From the NCBI GenBank assembly GCA_023390695.1, contig JAEWCJ010000375.1:1-8551 (forward strand): DNA of 8,551 nt, read 5' to 3'. Source of the stretch: Pseudomonadota bacterium. Its GTDB lineage: Bacteria > Pseudomonadota > Alphaproteobacteria > Rhizobiales > Xanthobacteraceae. Shown one piece after another: positions 1 through 7,038 of this stretch (the stretch's first letter is position 1; each line of letters starts with the position of its first letter). The notes beneath the pieces are model-generated. The model was not told the origin of the DNA, did not search any database, and was given only the letters and a program-made list of their open reading frames with translations. The translations under genes were made by a program, and so were the position numbers.

Positions 1-731
1 GCGGCATCCAGATCCACCGCGCCGGTCCGGCCGAGCAGTTCGGCGGTGGTCCCGATCGCCAGCACCTCGCCCGCATTCATCGCCACCAGCCAGTCGAAAC
101 GCGCGGCCTCCTCCATATAGGCGGTGGCGGTGATCACGCTCATACCGGGGCGGTCCTTGCGGATCCGGTCGATCAGATCCCAGAACTGACGGCGTGAGAG
201 AGGATCGACACCGGTGGTCGGCTCATCGAGGATCAGGAAATCCGGGTCATGGATGAGCGCGCAGCACAGGCCGAGCTTCTGTTTCATGCCGCCCGAGAGC
301 TTTGCCGCCGGACGGTTGCGAAACGGCGACATGCCGGTGGCGGCCAACAGGTCGGTGATGCGCCGCGCACGCTCGACATTGTCGTGGCCGAAAAGGCTGC
401 CGAAGAAATCGAGATTCTCTTCGACCGATAGCGTGGGATAGAGGTTCTTGCCCAGGCCCTGTGGCATATAGGCGATGCGCGGGCAGACCCGCCCCCGGTG
501 CCCGGCATCGCGCATGTCGCCACCCAGAACCGCGACGCGCCCCTCCTGGATCACGCGCGCTCCGGCCAGTAGCGACAACAGGCTGGACTTGCCCACCCCG
601 TCGGGGCCGATCAGTCCGACCATCATGCCGGCGGGAACGTCCAGCGTCACATTGTCCAGCGCCGTGACCTTGCCGTAACGCAGCGTCAGGCCGGCAACTG
701 TCGCTACGGGCGGATGTTCGGCCCCGATCAT
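1..731 (-). CDS. rbbA: RbbA-type fused ABC transporter ATPase/permease, N-terminal part (truncated by window edge)
   Basis: The first 243 codons of an ABC ATPase are visible; the frame is still open at base 1. Walker A is GPDGVGKS (residues 42-49), the Q-loop glutamine is Q91 in [15 protein letters not shown], the signature is LSGGM (145-149), and Walker B is FLILDEP (165-171) followed by TTGVDP. The stretches [28 protein letters not shown] and [14 protein letters not shown] closely match my recollection of E. coli RbbA (YhiH). That protein is about 900 residues, with two ATPase domains followed by an ABC-2-type permease, so roughly three quarters is probably missing here. The usual switch histidine is replaced by alanine (A204 in TATAYMEEA), as I recall also for E. 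coli RbbA. The ATG overlaps the stop of the adaptor gene (ATGA), indicating one transcript and coupled translation. Likely role: inner-membrane export together with the HlyD-like partner. The 'ribosome-associated ATPase' label comes from E. coli work; substrate unknown. Confidence 0.87.
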   Translation of the reverse strand, partial: MIGAEHPPVATVAGLTLRYGKVTALDNVTLDVPAGMMVGLIGPDGVGKSSLLSLLAGARVIQEGRVAVLGGDMRDAGHRGRVCPRIAYMPQGLGKNLYPTLSVEENLDFFGSLFGHDNVERARRITDLLAATGMSPFRNRPAAKLSGGMKQKLGLCCALIHDPDFLILDEPTTGVDPLSRRQFWDLIDRIRKDRPGMSVITATAYMEEAARFDWLVAMNAGEVLAIGTTAELLGRTGAVDLDA

Positions 732-1792
732 TTCACGATATTGGCAAGTGTGGCCGGCCAGTCGACCGATGGATCAAGCCGCAGATAGGCCATGCCCGGC
801 AGGCCGGTCTTGACGTATTCGATATAGCGGACAAGCAGTTCCGGGTCGATCCGCGCACGGATGCGGAACATCAGCTTTTCGCGTTCGTCGGCGGTTTCGA
901 CCGTCTTGGGGGTGAACTGCGCCACGTCTGCCACATAGCTGACCGTCGCAGGGATCACATAGTCGGGGGCGGCATCCATGACCAGCCGCACTTCGGATCC
1001 GACCTGCACCCGCCCGGCCTGCGAGGTGGGCAGGAAGATCGTCATGTAGACGTCGCCCAGATCGACAAGGCTGAGGATACGGCCACCCGAGGCGACGATC
1101 TCACCTTCTTCTGCGACGCGGTACTGGATGCGGCCGTCGCGGGGCGAAACCAGCGTCGCGTCGTTGATCGAGGCCGTGATCGAATCGATCGACGCCTGTG
1201 CGGCCTCGACCGCAGCCTGGGCGTCCACCACCTGCGCCTGTGCGGAATTGATGCCGGCCTGGGCGGCGGCATCCGAGGCCTCGGCCGAGGCGACACCCGC
1301 CTTTGCCTGGCGATCCTGCGCCCGGTCGTCGTCAACCACCTGCTGGGAAGTCGTGTTCGACAGAAGAAGCCGTTCCGAGCGCGCCAGCTTCCGCGCCGCC
1401 GCATCCGCCACCGCTTCCGCCTGATCGACTCTGGCTACTGAAGCACGCTTTTCCGCTTCTGCCTTTGCGACCAGGACCTTCGCGGTCTCGACCGCGATTT
1501 CAGCCCGGCGCAGCTGTGCCTCGGCCTGCCGTCTCTGGGCGTTGAGCTGGACGATATCCATTTGCACCAGAACAGCGCCAGCCTTGACGAAGTCTCCTTC
1601 GGCAGCCGTGATGTCGGCGATGCGTCCCCCAGTCAGGGCCGCGATGTCGATCTCGGTTGCCTCGATCCGCCCGTTCGCACTGACGATGCCGTCGGGCAAG
1701 GCCGGTGCCTTCAGTTTGCCCCAAGCAAAATAAGCCGCGACGACCGCGACCGCCAGAATGACCGGGATGAGATACTTCGATCTTTTCTTCAC
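728..1792 (-). CDS. yhiI: HlyD/YhiI family periplasmic adaptor (membrane fusion) protein
   Basis: A 354-residue protein with a short basic N-terminus and one membrane anchor (about residues 7-24), then a lipoyl-like half ([19 protein letters not shown], about 41-59). A long Ala/Glu/Gln-rich coiled-coil hairpin follows (about 80-210), then the second lipoyl half and beta-barrel ([21 protein letters not shown] and [21 protein letters not shown]). These motifs and the length fit E. coli YhiI (about 355 residues). The protein should be anchored in the inner membrane and bridge the RbbA-type transporter to the periplasm or an outer-membrane channel. The start is GTG at 1792-1790: a GAGGA ribosome-binding sequence lies 7 bases upstream, no in-frame ATG lies nearby, and an in-frame TAA follows shortly upstream. 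The stop overlaps the next gene's ATG. Substrate cannot be read from the sequence. Confidence 0.9.
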   Translation of the reverse strand: MKKRSKYLIPVILAVAVVAAYFAWGKLKAPALPDGIVSANGRIEATEIDIAALTGGRIADITAAEGDFVKAGAVLVQMDIVQLNAQRRQAEAQLRRAEIAVETAKVLVAKAEAEKRASVARVDQAEAVADAAARKLARSERLLLSNTTSQQVVDDDRAQDRQAKAGVASAEASDAAAQAGINSAQAQVVDAQAAVEAAQASIDSITASINDATLVSPRDGRIQYRVAEEGEIVASGGRILSLVDLGDVYMTIFLPTSQAGRVQVGSEVRLVMDAAPDYVIPATVSYVADVAQFTPKTVETADEREKLMFRIRARIDPELLVRYIEYVKTGLPGMAYLRLDPSVDWPATLANIVK

Positions 1793-1959
1793 GAACTGGT
1801 CCTCAAGTACGGCAATTTATGGCCTCACGTCGCGTTTGAGGGTACCGGGGCAAACTATCTAGCGCAAGCACGCCTCGACGATTGTCTTTGGCAAGGTAGC
1901 GGAGTCTTTGCCTCTGGATGGCGATGGCAAGTTTCCGTCTGATGCGACGGTGGCGGGAT

Positions 1960-1976
1960 TAGTTACAGTAAAACTA
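1960..1976. promoter_or_regulatory. Candidate operator: imperfect palindrome with TTAC-A-GTAA core
   Basis: TAGTTACAGTAAAACTA has outer arms TAGTT/AACTA and an inner perfect palindrome TTAC-A-GTAA. It lies 23 bases before the FNR-type box and about 170 bases upstream of the adaptor start. Spaced inverted repeats of this size are typical of dimeric repressors such as TetR-family proteins, which often control efflux operons. No regulator gene is in the window, so the link is inference. Confidence 0.3.
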
Positions 1977-1998
1977 CCACAAGGAAATCCGACCCGAC

Positions 1999-2012
1999 TT
2001 GATGCACGTCAA
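1999..2012 (+). promoter_or_regulatory. FNR/CRP-family (FnrL/FnrP/Anr-type) binding site of the arc operon
   Basis: TTGATGCACGTCAA matches the TTGAT-N4-(A/G)TCAA sites used by FNR, Anr, FnrL, FnrP and NNR/Dnr proteins, with all ten half-site positions intact. Its centre (between 2005 and 2006) is exactly 41.5 bases upstream of base 2047, the start point predicted from the -10 element at 2035-2040. That is the classical class II activator position. Anaerobic activation of arginine deiminase operons by Anr is known in Pseudomonas. The near-symmetric site could be bound by more than one family member, so oxygen versus nitric-oxide sensing cannot be told apart. Confidence 0.8.
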
Positions 2013-2015
2013 TGA

Positions 2016-2030
2016 CCGCATTGAGTGCGG
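2016..2030. repeat. Inverted repeat inside the arc core promoter
   Basis: CCGCA-TTGAG-TGCGG is a perfect 5-base inverted repeat around a 5-base centre, with one more matching pair inside the centre. It occupies about -31 to -17 of the predicted promoter, between the FNR-type box and the -10 element. A protein bound here would collide with RNA polymerase, so a repressor operator is possible. It could also be chance in GC-rich DNA. Confidence 0.3.
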
Positions 2031-2034
2031 CCTT

Positions 2035-2040
2035 GACAAT
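2035..2040 (+). promoter_or_regulatory. Predicted -10 element of the arc operon promoter
   Basis: GACAAT matches four of six bases of TATAAT. With a start near 2047 it sits at -12 to -7, and the FNR-type box then centres on -41.5; no good -35 box is needed for such an activator-dependent promoter. An overlapping TTGACA at 2033-2038 could instead be a -35 element for CGCTAT at 2057-2062 (18-base spacer). I prefer the first reading because of the exact spacing to the FNR-type box. Confidence 0.6.
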
Positions 2041-2057
2041 AGATAGGCGAAATCGTC

Positions 2058-2070
2058 GCTATGCGATAGC
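2058..2070 (+). repeat. Small hairpin in the predicted arc leader
   Basis: GCTAT-GCG-ATAGC is a perfect 5-base stem with a 3-base loop, 11-23 bases into the predicted transcript and about 45 bases before the start codon. It might stabilise the 5' end or mark an operator. It is short enough to be chance. Confidence 0.25.
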
Positions 2071-2103
2071 ATCACAGGCAAAATGCGCAGGGAGACGCGC
2101 CGG

Positions 2104-2109
2104 AAGGAG
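2104..2109 (+). promoter_or_regulatory. Shine-Dalgarno sequence fixing the arcD-like start
   Basis: AAGGAG lies 6 bases before the ATG at 2116. It lies inside the reading frame that would begin at the in-frame ATG at 2083, and it makes 2116 the real start. Confidence 0.85.
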
Positions 2110-2115
2110 TTTTCA

Positions 2116-3564
2116 ATGACCGAAGAAACGATGCAACGCGACGATCCGGCACAAGAGCTTTCGTCCCGTTTTCCGACTGCATACACGATCCTTTTTCTTC
2201 TCATCGTATTTGTCGCCGCTCTGACCTGGATCATTCCCGCTGGCCAATATGACCGCGTGATGAACGAGGAAGTCGGCCGCGAGGTAGCCGTGGTCGGAAC
2301 CTACCGCGAGGTCGAGCGGAACCCACAGGGCTTCGTCCACGTGATGCTTGCGCCTGTTGCGGGCTTTTACGATCCCGACAGCAACGCGGCGAACGCCATC
2401 GACGTCGCGCTTTTCGTGCTGTTCCTTGGCGGGTTTCTGGGCGTCGTGAACGCCACCGGAGCGATAGACACAGGGATCAGGACGGCGATGTCGGCAATGA
2501 AGGGACGCGAGATCTGGATGATCCCGATCATGATGTCCCTCTTCGCGCTGGGCGGGACGACCTACGGCATGGCCGAGGAAACGCTGGCCTTTTATGCAAT
2601 CCTCATCCCGGTAGTGATTGCGGCGGGCTATGACGCGGTGACGGGTGTGGCCATCATCCTGATCGGCGCAGGGATCGGCGTGCTGGGCTCGACCATCAAC
2701 CCTTTTGCCACGGTCATCGCCTCCAATGCGGCCGGTGTCGCATTCACCGAAGGAATGACCCTCCGCCTGGTGATCCTGCTGGGTGGACTGGTGATCTGCG
2801 CGGCCTATGTCATGCGCTATGCGCATCGAATCAAGGCCGATCCCTCACGCTCGGTCGTGGCCGGGCAGGCCGAATCGCATCGCAAAGTGTTCTTGCAGGG
2901 CAAGGCCGGCAAGGATGCAGATACTGCCTTGACCGGCACGCAGAAGCTCGTCCTTGTCATCTTCGCCATGACCTTTGCGGTGATGATCTGGGGCGTTGCC
3001 GGCCAGGGCTGGTGGATGGCGCAAATGGGAGCATTGTTTCTCGGATCGGCCATCGTTATCGGGCTGGTGGCGCGGATGGGCGAAAAAAAACTTACCGGCA
3101 ATTTCGTGGACGGTGCGCGTGACCTTCTCGGCGTGGCGCTTGTGATAGGTCTCGCCCGCGGCATCGTCGTCATCATGGACCATGGGCGGATTGCCGACAC
3201 TATTCTGCATGGCGCCGAGCAAACGCTGGGAGGGCTGGGCGAACTGGCCTTCATCAACCTGATGCTCTGGATCGAGATCGGGATGAGTTTTTTCGTGCCG
3301 TCCTCGTCGGGGCTCGCCGTGCTGTCGATGCCGATTCTTGCGCCGCTTGCCGACTTTGCAGGTGTCGGCCGTGATCTAGTGGTGACAGCCTATCAGTCGG
3401 CAAACGGCTTGGTAAACCTCATCAACCCCACCTTCGCGGTGGTGATCGGCGGTCTCGCCATCGGCCGTGTGTCATACGACCGCTGGATCGTCTTCATCTG
3501 GCCGCTGATGCTGATCCTGTTGGCGTTCATCTCGGTGGTACTTACCCTTGGTGCGCTTCTGTAA
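2116..3564 (+). CDS. arcD: YfcC/DcuC-family transporter, probable arginine/ornithine exchanger of the ADI operon
   Basis: A 482-residue, strongly hydrophobic protein with about 11-13 likely membrane segments, the first near residues 20-42. Conserved-looking motifs are GGTTYGMAEE (146-155), NPFATVIASNAAG (from 195) and FVPSSSGLAVLSMPILAPLADF (from 393). These are typical of the YfcC/DcuC family of the ion transporter superfamily, not of the APC-family ArcD known from Pseudomonas. As first gene of an arginine deiminase operon it most likely swaps external arginine for internal ornithine across the inner membrane; that role is inferred from context. An in-frame ATG exists at 2083, but the Shine-Dalgarno sequence points to 2116. 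The stop is 15 bases before arcA. Family assignment is firm; substrate and the gene symbol are by function and context only. Confidence 0.85.
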   Translation: MTEETMQRDDPAQELSSRFPTAYTILFLLIVFVAALTWIIPAGQYDRVMNEEVGREVAVVGTYREVERNPQGFVHVMLAPVAGFYDPDSNAANAIDVALFVLFLGGFLGVVNATGAIDTGIRTAMSAMKGREIWMIPIMMSLFALGGTTYGMAEETLAFYAILIPVVIAAGYDAVTGVAIILIGAGIGVLGSTINPFATVIASNAAGVAFTEGMTLRLVILLGGLVICAAYVMRYAHRIKADPSRSVVAGQAESHRKVFLQGKAGKDADTALTGTQKLVLVIFAMTFAVMIWGVAGQGWWMAQMGALFLGSAIVIGLVARMGEKKLTGNFVDGARDLLGVALVIGLARGIVVIMDHGRIADTILHGAEQTLGGLGELAFINLMLWIEIGMSFFVPSSSGLAVLSMPILAPLADFAGVGRDLVVTAYQSANGLVNLINPTFAVVIGGLAIGRVSYDRWIVFIWPLMLILLAFISVVLTLGALL

Positions 3565-3579
3565 GAGAAAGGAAATGCC

Positions 3580-4809
3580 ATGTCTGATCGTACTCTCGGT
3601 GTTCACTCCGAAACCGGCAAGTTGCATCAGGTGATTGTGTGCCGCCCCGGCCTTGCCCATCGCCGTCTGACCCCGGACAATTGCCAGGAACTGCTGTTCG
3701 ACGACGTCTTCTGGGTCAAGCAGGCTCAAAAGGATCACGACGTGTTCTCCTCTGTCATGCGCGAGGAAGGCATCGAAGTGCTGGACGTGAACGACCTGCT
3801 GGCCGAAACGCTGGATGTGGCCGAAGGTCGCAAATATGTGCTGGATCACCGCATCAACCGCGATCAGGTCGGCGTCGGCATGCTGTCGGATCTCCGCGCC
3901 TGGATGGAGGAACTGCCCGGCGTTAGGCTGGCCGAATACCTGTTGGGCGGGCTGGCCACCAGCGACCTGCCGTTCAAGCCGCATGGCCTGTTCGGTGCTT
4001 ATCTGGGCTATCAGGGCCTGATCCTGCCGCCGCTGCCCAACGCGCTGTTCACCCGCGACAACTCGGCCTGGATCTACGGCGGCGTATCCGTCAACCCGAT
4101 GCATTGGCCGGCGCGCCGTCCCGAGACGCTGCTGAACACCGCGATCTACAAGTTTCATCCGAAGTTTGCCGGCAAGGCGGAAATCTACTTCGGAGACCCA
4201 GCTGTCGATCATGGGCTGTCGACCGTCGAAGGCGGCGATGTGATGCCGGTCGGCAATGGCGCCGTGCTGGTGGGCATGGGCGAACGGTCCTCGCCGCAGG
4301 GCATCGGGCAATTGGCGGTTTCGCTGTTCGAAAAAGGAGCCGCCCATCGGGTTCTGGCTTTCGCCATCCCCAAGTCGCGCGCCGCGATGCATCTTGACAC
4401 GATCTTCACCCTTTGCGGCGGCAACGTGGTGACGACTTTCAAGGAAGTGGCAGATGAACTGGTCTGTTACGACATAGGCCCCGGCAAGGGCGGAGCGCCG
4501 GTGGAATTCCGCCACGATCCGCGTCCAATTTTCGAGATCGTGGCGGAGGTTCTGGGCTACAAGTCGCTGGAACTGGTGCCGACCGGCGGCAACACCGAAG
4601 AGGAACGCAAGCGCGAGCAGTGGAATGACGGCAACAACGTGCTCTGCCTGCGTCCCGGCGTGGTCGTCGGCTATGACCGCAACGATGACACCAATGCGGC
4701 GTTGAAGGCCGCCGGCATCGAGGTGCGCGCCATTCCCGGCGCCGAACTGGGCCGGGGCCGCGGCGGCAGCCACTGCATGTCCTGTCCCACCATCCGCGAC
4801 GCAGTTTGA
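3580..4809 (+). CDS. arcA: Arginine deiminase
   Basis: A 409-residue enzyme that hydrolyses L-arginine to citrulline and ammonia, the first step of cytoplasmic arginine fermentation. The catalytic set described for the Pseudomonas aeruginosa enzyme (D166, E224, H278, D280, R401, C406) can be placed with matching spacing: D160 in FTRDNSAW, E217 in [11 protein letters not shown]271 and D273 in MHLDTIFT, R394, and nucleophile C399 in GSHCMSCPT near the C-terminus. The N-terminus ([18 protein letters not shown]) and overall length fit the family, so the gene appears complete and active. The start ATG follows an AAAGGAA ribosome-binding sequence 15 bases after the transporter stop. It shares the FNR-controlled transcript predicted upstream. 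Confidence 0.97.
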   Translation: MSDRTLGVHSETGKLHQVIVCRPGLAHRRLTPDNCQELLFDDVFWVKQAQKDHDVFSSVMREEGIEVLDVNDLLAETLDVAEGRKYVLDHRINRDQVGVGMLSDLRAWMEELPGVRLAEYLLGGLATSDLPFKPHGLFGAYLGYQGLILPPLPNALFTRDNSAWIYGGVSVNPMHWPARRPETLLNTAIYKFHPKFAGKAEIYFGDPAVDHGLSTVEGGDVMPVGNGAVLVGMGERSSPQGIGQLAVSLFEKGAAHRVLAFAIPKSRAAMHLDTIFTLCGGNVVTTFKEVADELVCYDIGPGKGGAPVEFRHDPRPIFEIVAEVLGYKSLELVPTGGNTEEERKREQWNDGNNVLCLRPGVVVGYDRNDDTNAALKAAGIEVRAIPGAELGRGRGGSHCMSCPTIRDAV

Positions 4810-4814
4810 GGAGG
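4808..4814 (+). promoter_or_regulatory. Shine-Dalgarno sequence deciding the arcB start
   Basis: GAGGAGG begins within the arcA stop codon and ends 6 bases before the ATG at 4821. An alternative in-frame start at 4806 would lie before this site and overlap arcA, so 4821 is chosen. Confidence 0.85.
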
Positions 4815-4820
4815 CGCACA

Positions 4821-5822
4821 ATGGCTTTCAACCTGAAGAACCGTCATTTCCTGACCCTGCGGGACTTCACCCCGCAGGAGATCGGCTATCTTCTCAAGCT
4901 CTCCGCCGATCTGAAGGCCGCGAAATACGCGGGCACCGAGGTTCCGACGCTCAGGGGCAAGGAGATCGCGCTGATCTTCGAGAAGGACAGCACCCGCACC
5001 CGCGTCGGCTTCGAGGTGGCGGCGCATGACCAGGGCGCGACCGTGACCTATCTTGGCCCCTCGGGCAATCACATGGGCCACAAGGAGACCGTCAAGGATA
5101 CCGCCCGGGTGCTGGGCCGTGTCTATGACGCGATCGAGTACCGCGGCTTCGGGCAAGAGGTGGTGCAAACCCTGGCCGACTGGTCCGGCGTGCCGGTCTA
5201 TAACGGGCTGACGGACGAATTCCACCCGACCCAGATCCTCGCCGATTTCCTGACGATGCAGGAACATGCCGAAAAGCCGTTGCGCGAGGTATCCTATTGC
5301 TTCCTCGGCGATGCCCGCAACAATATGGGTGACAGCCTGCTGATCGGCGGTGCCAAGATGGGCATGGATGTGCGGCTTTGCGCCCCTCGGACACTGTGGC
5401 CCACGACCGAAGTCCAGGACTATGCAAAGGCCGTCGCAAAAGACACCGGCGCGCGGATCACCCTGACCGATTCCATCGACGAGGGCGTGAAGGGCGTGGA
5501 TTTCGTCTATACCGATGTCTGGCTTTCGATGGGCGAGGCCAAGGAGAAGTGGGCCGACCGCATCAAGCTGCTGATACCCTATCAGGTCAATGCCGATGTG
5601 ATGAACAAGACCGGCAACCCGCGCGCCCGTTTCATGCATTGCCTGCCCGCCTTCCACAATACCGAGACGACGGTTGGCCAGCAGATCAAGGACGAGTACG
5701 GTCTGGACTGCATGGAAGTGACCGAGGAGGTCTTTGAAGGGCCGGCCTCGATCGTCTTCGATCAGGCCGAGAACCGGCTGCACACGATCAAGGCGGTTCT
5801 GGTCGCCACCCTGGGGGGCTGA
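4821..5822 (+). CDS. arcB: Ornithine carbamoyltransferase, catabolic type
   Basis: A 333-residue transferase; here it should run as phosphorolysis of citrulline to ornithine and carbamoyl phosphate. Visible motifs are the carbamoyl-phosphate loop STRTR (57-61), HPTQ (135-138), D232 and SMGE (236-239) for the ornithine side chain, and HCLP with C274. The start [11 protein letters not shown] resembles P. aeruginosa ArcB (MAFNMHNRN, from memory). Glu106 in YDAIEYRG corresponds to Glu105 of the catabolic Pseudomonas enzyme (Met-less numbering), a residue tied to its cooperativity; E. coli ArgF/ArgI have Gln in this stretch. Position between arcA and arcC also favours the catabolic isozyme over anabolic ArgF. 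Start chosen by GAGGAGG 6 bases upstream; 11 bases separate it from arcA. Confidence 0.95.
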   Translation: MAFNLKNRHFLTLRDFTPQEIGYLLKLSADLKAAKYAGTEVPTLRGKEIALIFEKDSTRTRVGFEVAAHDQGATVTYLGPSGNHMGHKETVKDTARVLGRVYDAIEYRGFGQEVVQTLADWSGVPVYNGLTDEFHPTQILADFLTMQEHAEKPLREVSYCFLGDARNNMGDSLLIGGAKMGMDVRLCAPRTLWPTTEVQDYAKAVAKDTGARITLTDSIDEGVKGVDFVYTDVWLSMGEAKEKWADRIKLLIPYQVNADVMNKTGNPRARFMHCLPAFHNTETTVGQQIKDEYGLDCMEVTEEVFEGPASIVFDQAENRLHTIKAVLVATLGG

Positions 5823-5824
5823 AC

Positions 5825-6730
5825 ATGCTTGTCGTGGCAGCACTTGGCGGGAATGCGCTGCTCCGGCGCGGGGAGCCTCTGACGGCCGAGAACCAGCGGG
5901 CCAATGTGCGCCAGGCCGCGCGCGCACTGGCCTGCATCGTCGAGGCCGGGCACAGGCTGGTCATCACGCACGGCAACGGTCCGCAGGTCGGGTTGCTGGC
6001 GCTTCAGGGCGCGGCCTACAAGCCGGACGAGGCCTATCCGCTGGATGTGCTCGGGGCCGAAACCGGCGGCATGATCGGCTACATGATCGAACAGGAACTG
6101 GAGAACGCACTGGGCCACACGCGGCCTGTCGCCACGCTCCTGACACAGGTGATTGTGGACGCTGACGATCCGGCCTTTCACAAACCCACGAAGTTCATCG
6201 GCCCGGTCTATGAACGCAAAGAAGCCGAGGCCCGCGCAAACGCGGCCGGTTGGACCATCGCGCAGGATGGGGACAAGTGGCGCCGCGTCGTGCCCTCGCC
6301 CATGCCGAAGGAAATCCCCGACATACGTGTGCTGCAGCTTCTCCTGGATCGGGATGTGATCATTATCTGCACCGGCGGAGGCGGCATTCCGGTGCTGCGG
6401 CAGCGCGACGGCAGCATGAGCGGCATCGAGGCGGTGATCGACAAGGACGCCGCCAGCGCGCTTCTCGCGCGCCAGATCGGAGCCGATGCCCTTCTGCTGC
6501 TGACCGACGTGGACGCGGTCTATCGCGGTTTCGGCACCCCGACAGAGGCACCGATCGCCACATTGACACCAGACGAGGCACGCGTACTCGATCTTCCCGC
6601 CGGGTCGATGGGACCGAAGATGACAGCTGCGGCAGACTTTGCGGATCAGGGTGGGCTGGCGGGTATCGGCCGGCTTGATCAGGCTGTGGAAATTCTGGAA
6701 CGGCGCGCAGGCACGCGCGTCCAGAATTGA
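5825..6730 (+). CDS. arcC: Carbamate kinase
   Basis: A 301-residue amino-acid-kinase-fold enzyme that transfers phosphate from carbamoyl phosphate to ADP, giving ATP, CO2 and ammonia: the energy-yielding last step of the pathway. Family motifs in order: AALGGNALL at the N-terminus (about 5-13), THGNGPQVG (48-56), [56 protein letters not shown] with K207, [11 protein letters not shown], and GSMGPKM near the C-terminus. The length fits the roughly 300-310 residue family. The ATG comes 2 bases after the arcB stop behind a G-rich stretch (GGGGGG), so translation is probably coupled. It is the last gene of the operon. Confidence 0.96.
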   Translation: MLVVAALGGNALLRRGEPLTAENQRANVRQAARALACIVEAGHRLVITHGNGPQVGLLALQGAAYKPDEAYPLDVLGAETGGMIGYMIEQELENALGHTRPVATLLTQVIVDADDPAFHKPTKFIGPVYERKEAEARANAAGWTIAQDGDKWRRVVPSPMPKEIPDIRVLQLLLDRDVIIICTGGGGIPVLRQRDGSMSGIEAVIDKDAASALLARQIGADALLLLTDVDAVYRGFGTPTEAPIATLTPDEARVLDLPAGSMGPKMTAAADFADQGGLAGIGRLDQAVEILERRAGTRVQN

Positions 6731-6768
6731 CATTGTGGTCTAAAAGGGAGTCTGATCTCAACGTAATA

Positions 6769-7038
6769 ATGAAGGACCGAAGAGGAAATCAAGATCTCCA
6801 ATCACCAAAGCCTGCCGAGCAGGTGGTAAGGGACGTCGCGCCGAGCGCGACGGCACCTCTTAGCGAGCGACAAGAGACGGATCCTGCTGAACGATTGCGT
6901 GCAAGAGCCGGGTTTGGAACCGTGTCGGCAGATGTCTGTCATCGGACAATCGAATGGCACTGGATCAATCCGAATCCCCTCCGCGCGATAATGAGTTCAT
7001 CGGTGCATGACCATCATTTTTACTTCGTGACTAGCTAA
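6769..7038 (+). CDS. Doubtful hypothetical protein in the convergent spacer
   Basis: An 89-residue frame, MKDRRGNQ to FYFVTS, with no recognised domain, signal peptide or membrane segment. Against it: only about half its third codon positions are G or C, while neighbouring genes are far higher; the nearest purine-rich motif (AAAAGGGAG, 6742-6750) is about 18 bases from the ATG; and it runs through three hairpin repeats. For it: it stays open up to the base next to the convergent gene. It may be a decayed gene or just open by chance. Confidence 0.15.
   Translation: MKDRRGNQDLQSPKPAEQVVRDVAPSATAPLSERQETDPAERLRARAGFGTVSADVCHRTIEWHWINPNPLRAIMSSSVHDHHFYFVTS
6811..6823 (+). repeat. Hairpin CCTGC-CGA-GCAGG
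   Basis: A perfect 5-base stem closed by the loop CGA, 11 bases before a second hairpin with the same loop. It may be part of a transcript-end structure downstream of arcC. Confidence 0.3.
6834..6852 (+). terminator. Strong GC-rich hairpin, possible transcript-end structure without a T-run
   Basis: CGTCGCGC-CGA-GCGCGACG is a perfect 8-base GC-rich stem with a 3-base loop, about 100 bases after the arcC stop. The following bases (GCACCTCTTAG) lack a proper T-run. It could act in 3'-end protection or in factor-dependent termination. The palindrome is equally strong on both strands, so it could serve both converging transcripts. Confidence 0.3.
6857..6876 (+). repeat. Third, weaker hairpin in the arc 3' spacer
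   Basis: CTCTT and AAGAG form a 5-base stem around a 10-base loop, 4 bases after the strong 8-base hairpin. It is weak alone; its interest lies in the tandem arrangement of the three repeats. Confidence 0.2.

Larger units (their letters stand above)
1793..2115. other. Divergent intergenic region between the export operon and the arginine deiminase operon
   Basis: 323 bases between the GTG of the adaptor gene (minus) and the ATG of the arcD-like gene (plus). The arc-proximal half (about 1960-2115) carries an imperfect palindrome, an FNR-type box, an inverted repeat, a -10 element, a leader hairpin and a Shine-Dalgarno sequence, each listed separately. The half next to the adaptor gene (1793-1959) shows no gene and no promoter I would defend. 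A leftward promoter must exist in this region or the export operon would have none, but I could not assign convincing -35/-10 boxes for it. Confidence 0.8.
6731..7038. other. Convergent intergenic spacer after the arc operon
   Basis: 308 bases between the arcC stop (plus) and the stop of the CBS-domain gene (minus). Base composition is more balanced than in the flanking genes. It contains three hairpin-forming repeats in a row (6811-6823, 6834-6852 and 6857-6876). None is followed by a T-run on the plus strand, so no standard intrinsic terminator can be named. One open frame (6769-7038) is listed separately with low confidence. No RNA family or mobile-element end was recognised. Confidence 0.7.

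Noticed and set aside
1562..1942. Plus-strand open frame across the adaptor gene start and the intergenic region
   Set aside because: It overlaps the well-supported HlyD-type coding sequence on the other strand and has no domain or ribosome-binding sequence.
2083..2115. Upstream ATG (2083) for the transporter
   Set aside because: The Shine-Dalgarno AAGGAG lies inside this extension and points to 2116; the extra MRRETRRKEFS has no family support.
2113..2826. Minus-strand open frame opposite the transporter gene
   Set aside because: It is a shadow of the hydrophobic transporter codons; the product is charged and His/Asp-rich with no motif.
3472..4821. Very long open frame (449 codons) on the minus strand opposite arcA
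   Set aside because: It mirrors a fully conserved arginine deiminase gene. Its translation is His/Gln/Ala-rich low-complexity with no family motif, as expected opposite GC-rich codons.
4671..5927. Long minus-strand open frame (418 codons) opposite arcB
   Set aside because: It lies opposite a complete OTC gene with all motifs, has no ribosome-binding context and no recognisable domain.
5762..6733. Minus-strand open frame (323 codons) opposite arcC
   Set aside because: Carbamate kinase on the plus strand explains the coding signal; the antisense translation shows no family features.
6834..6852. Classical rho-independent terminator for the arc operon
   Set aside because: The hairpin is strong, but the bases after it do not form a T-run on either strand, so it is reported only as a possible end structure.
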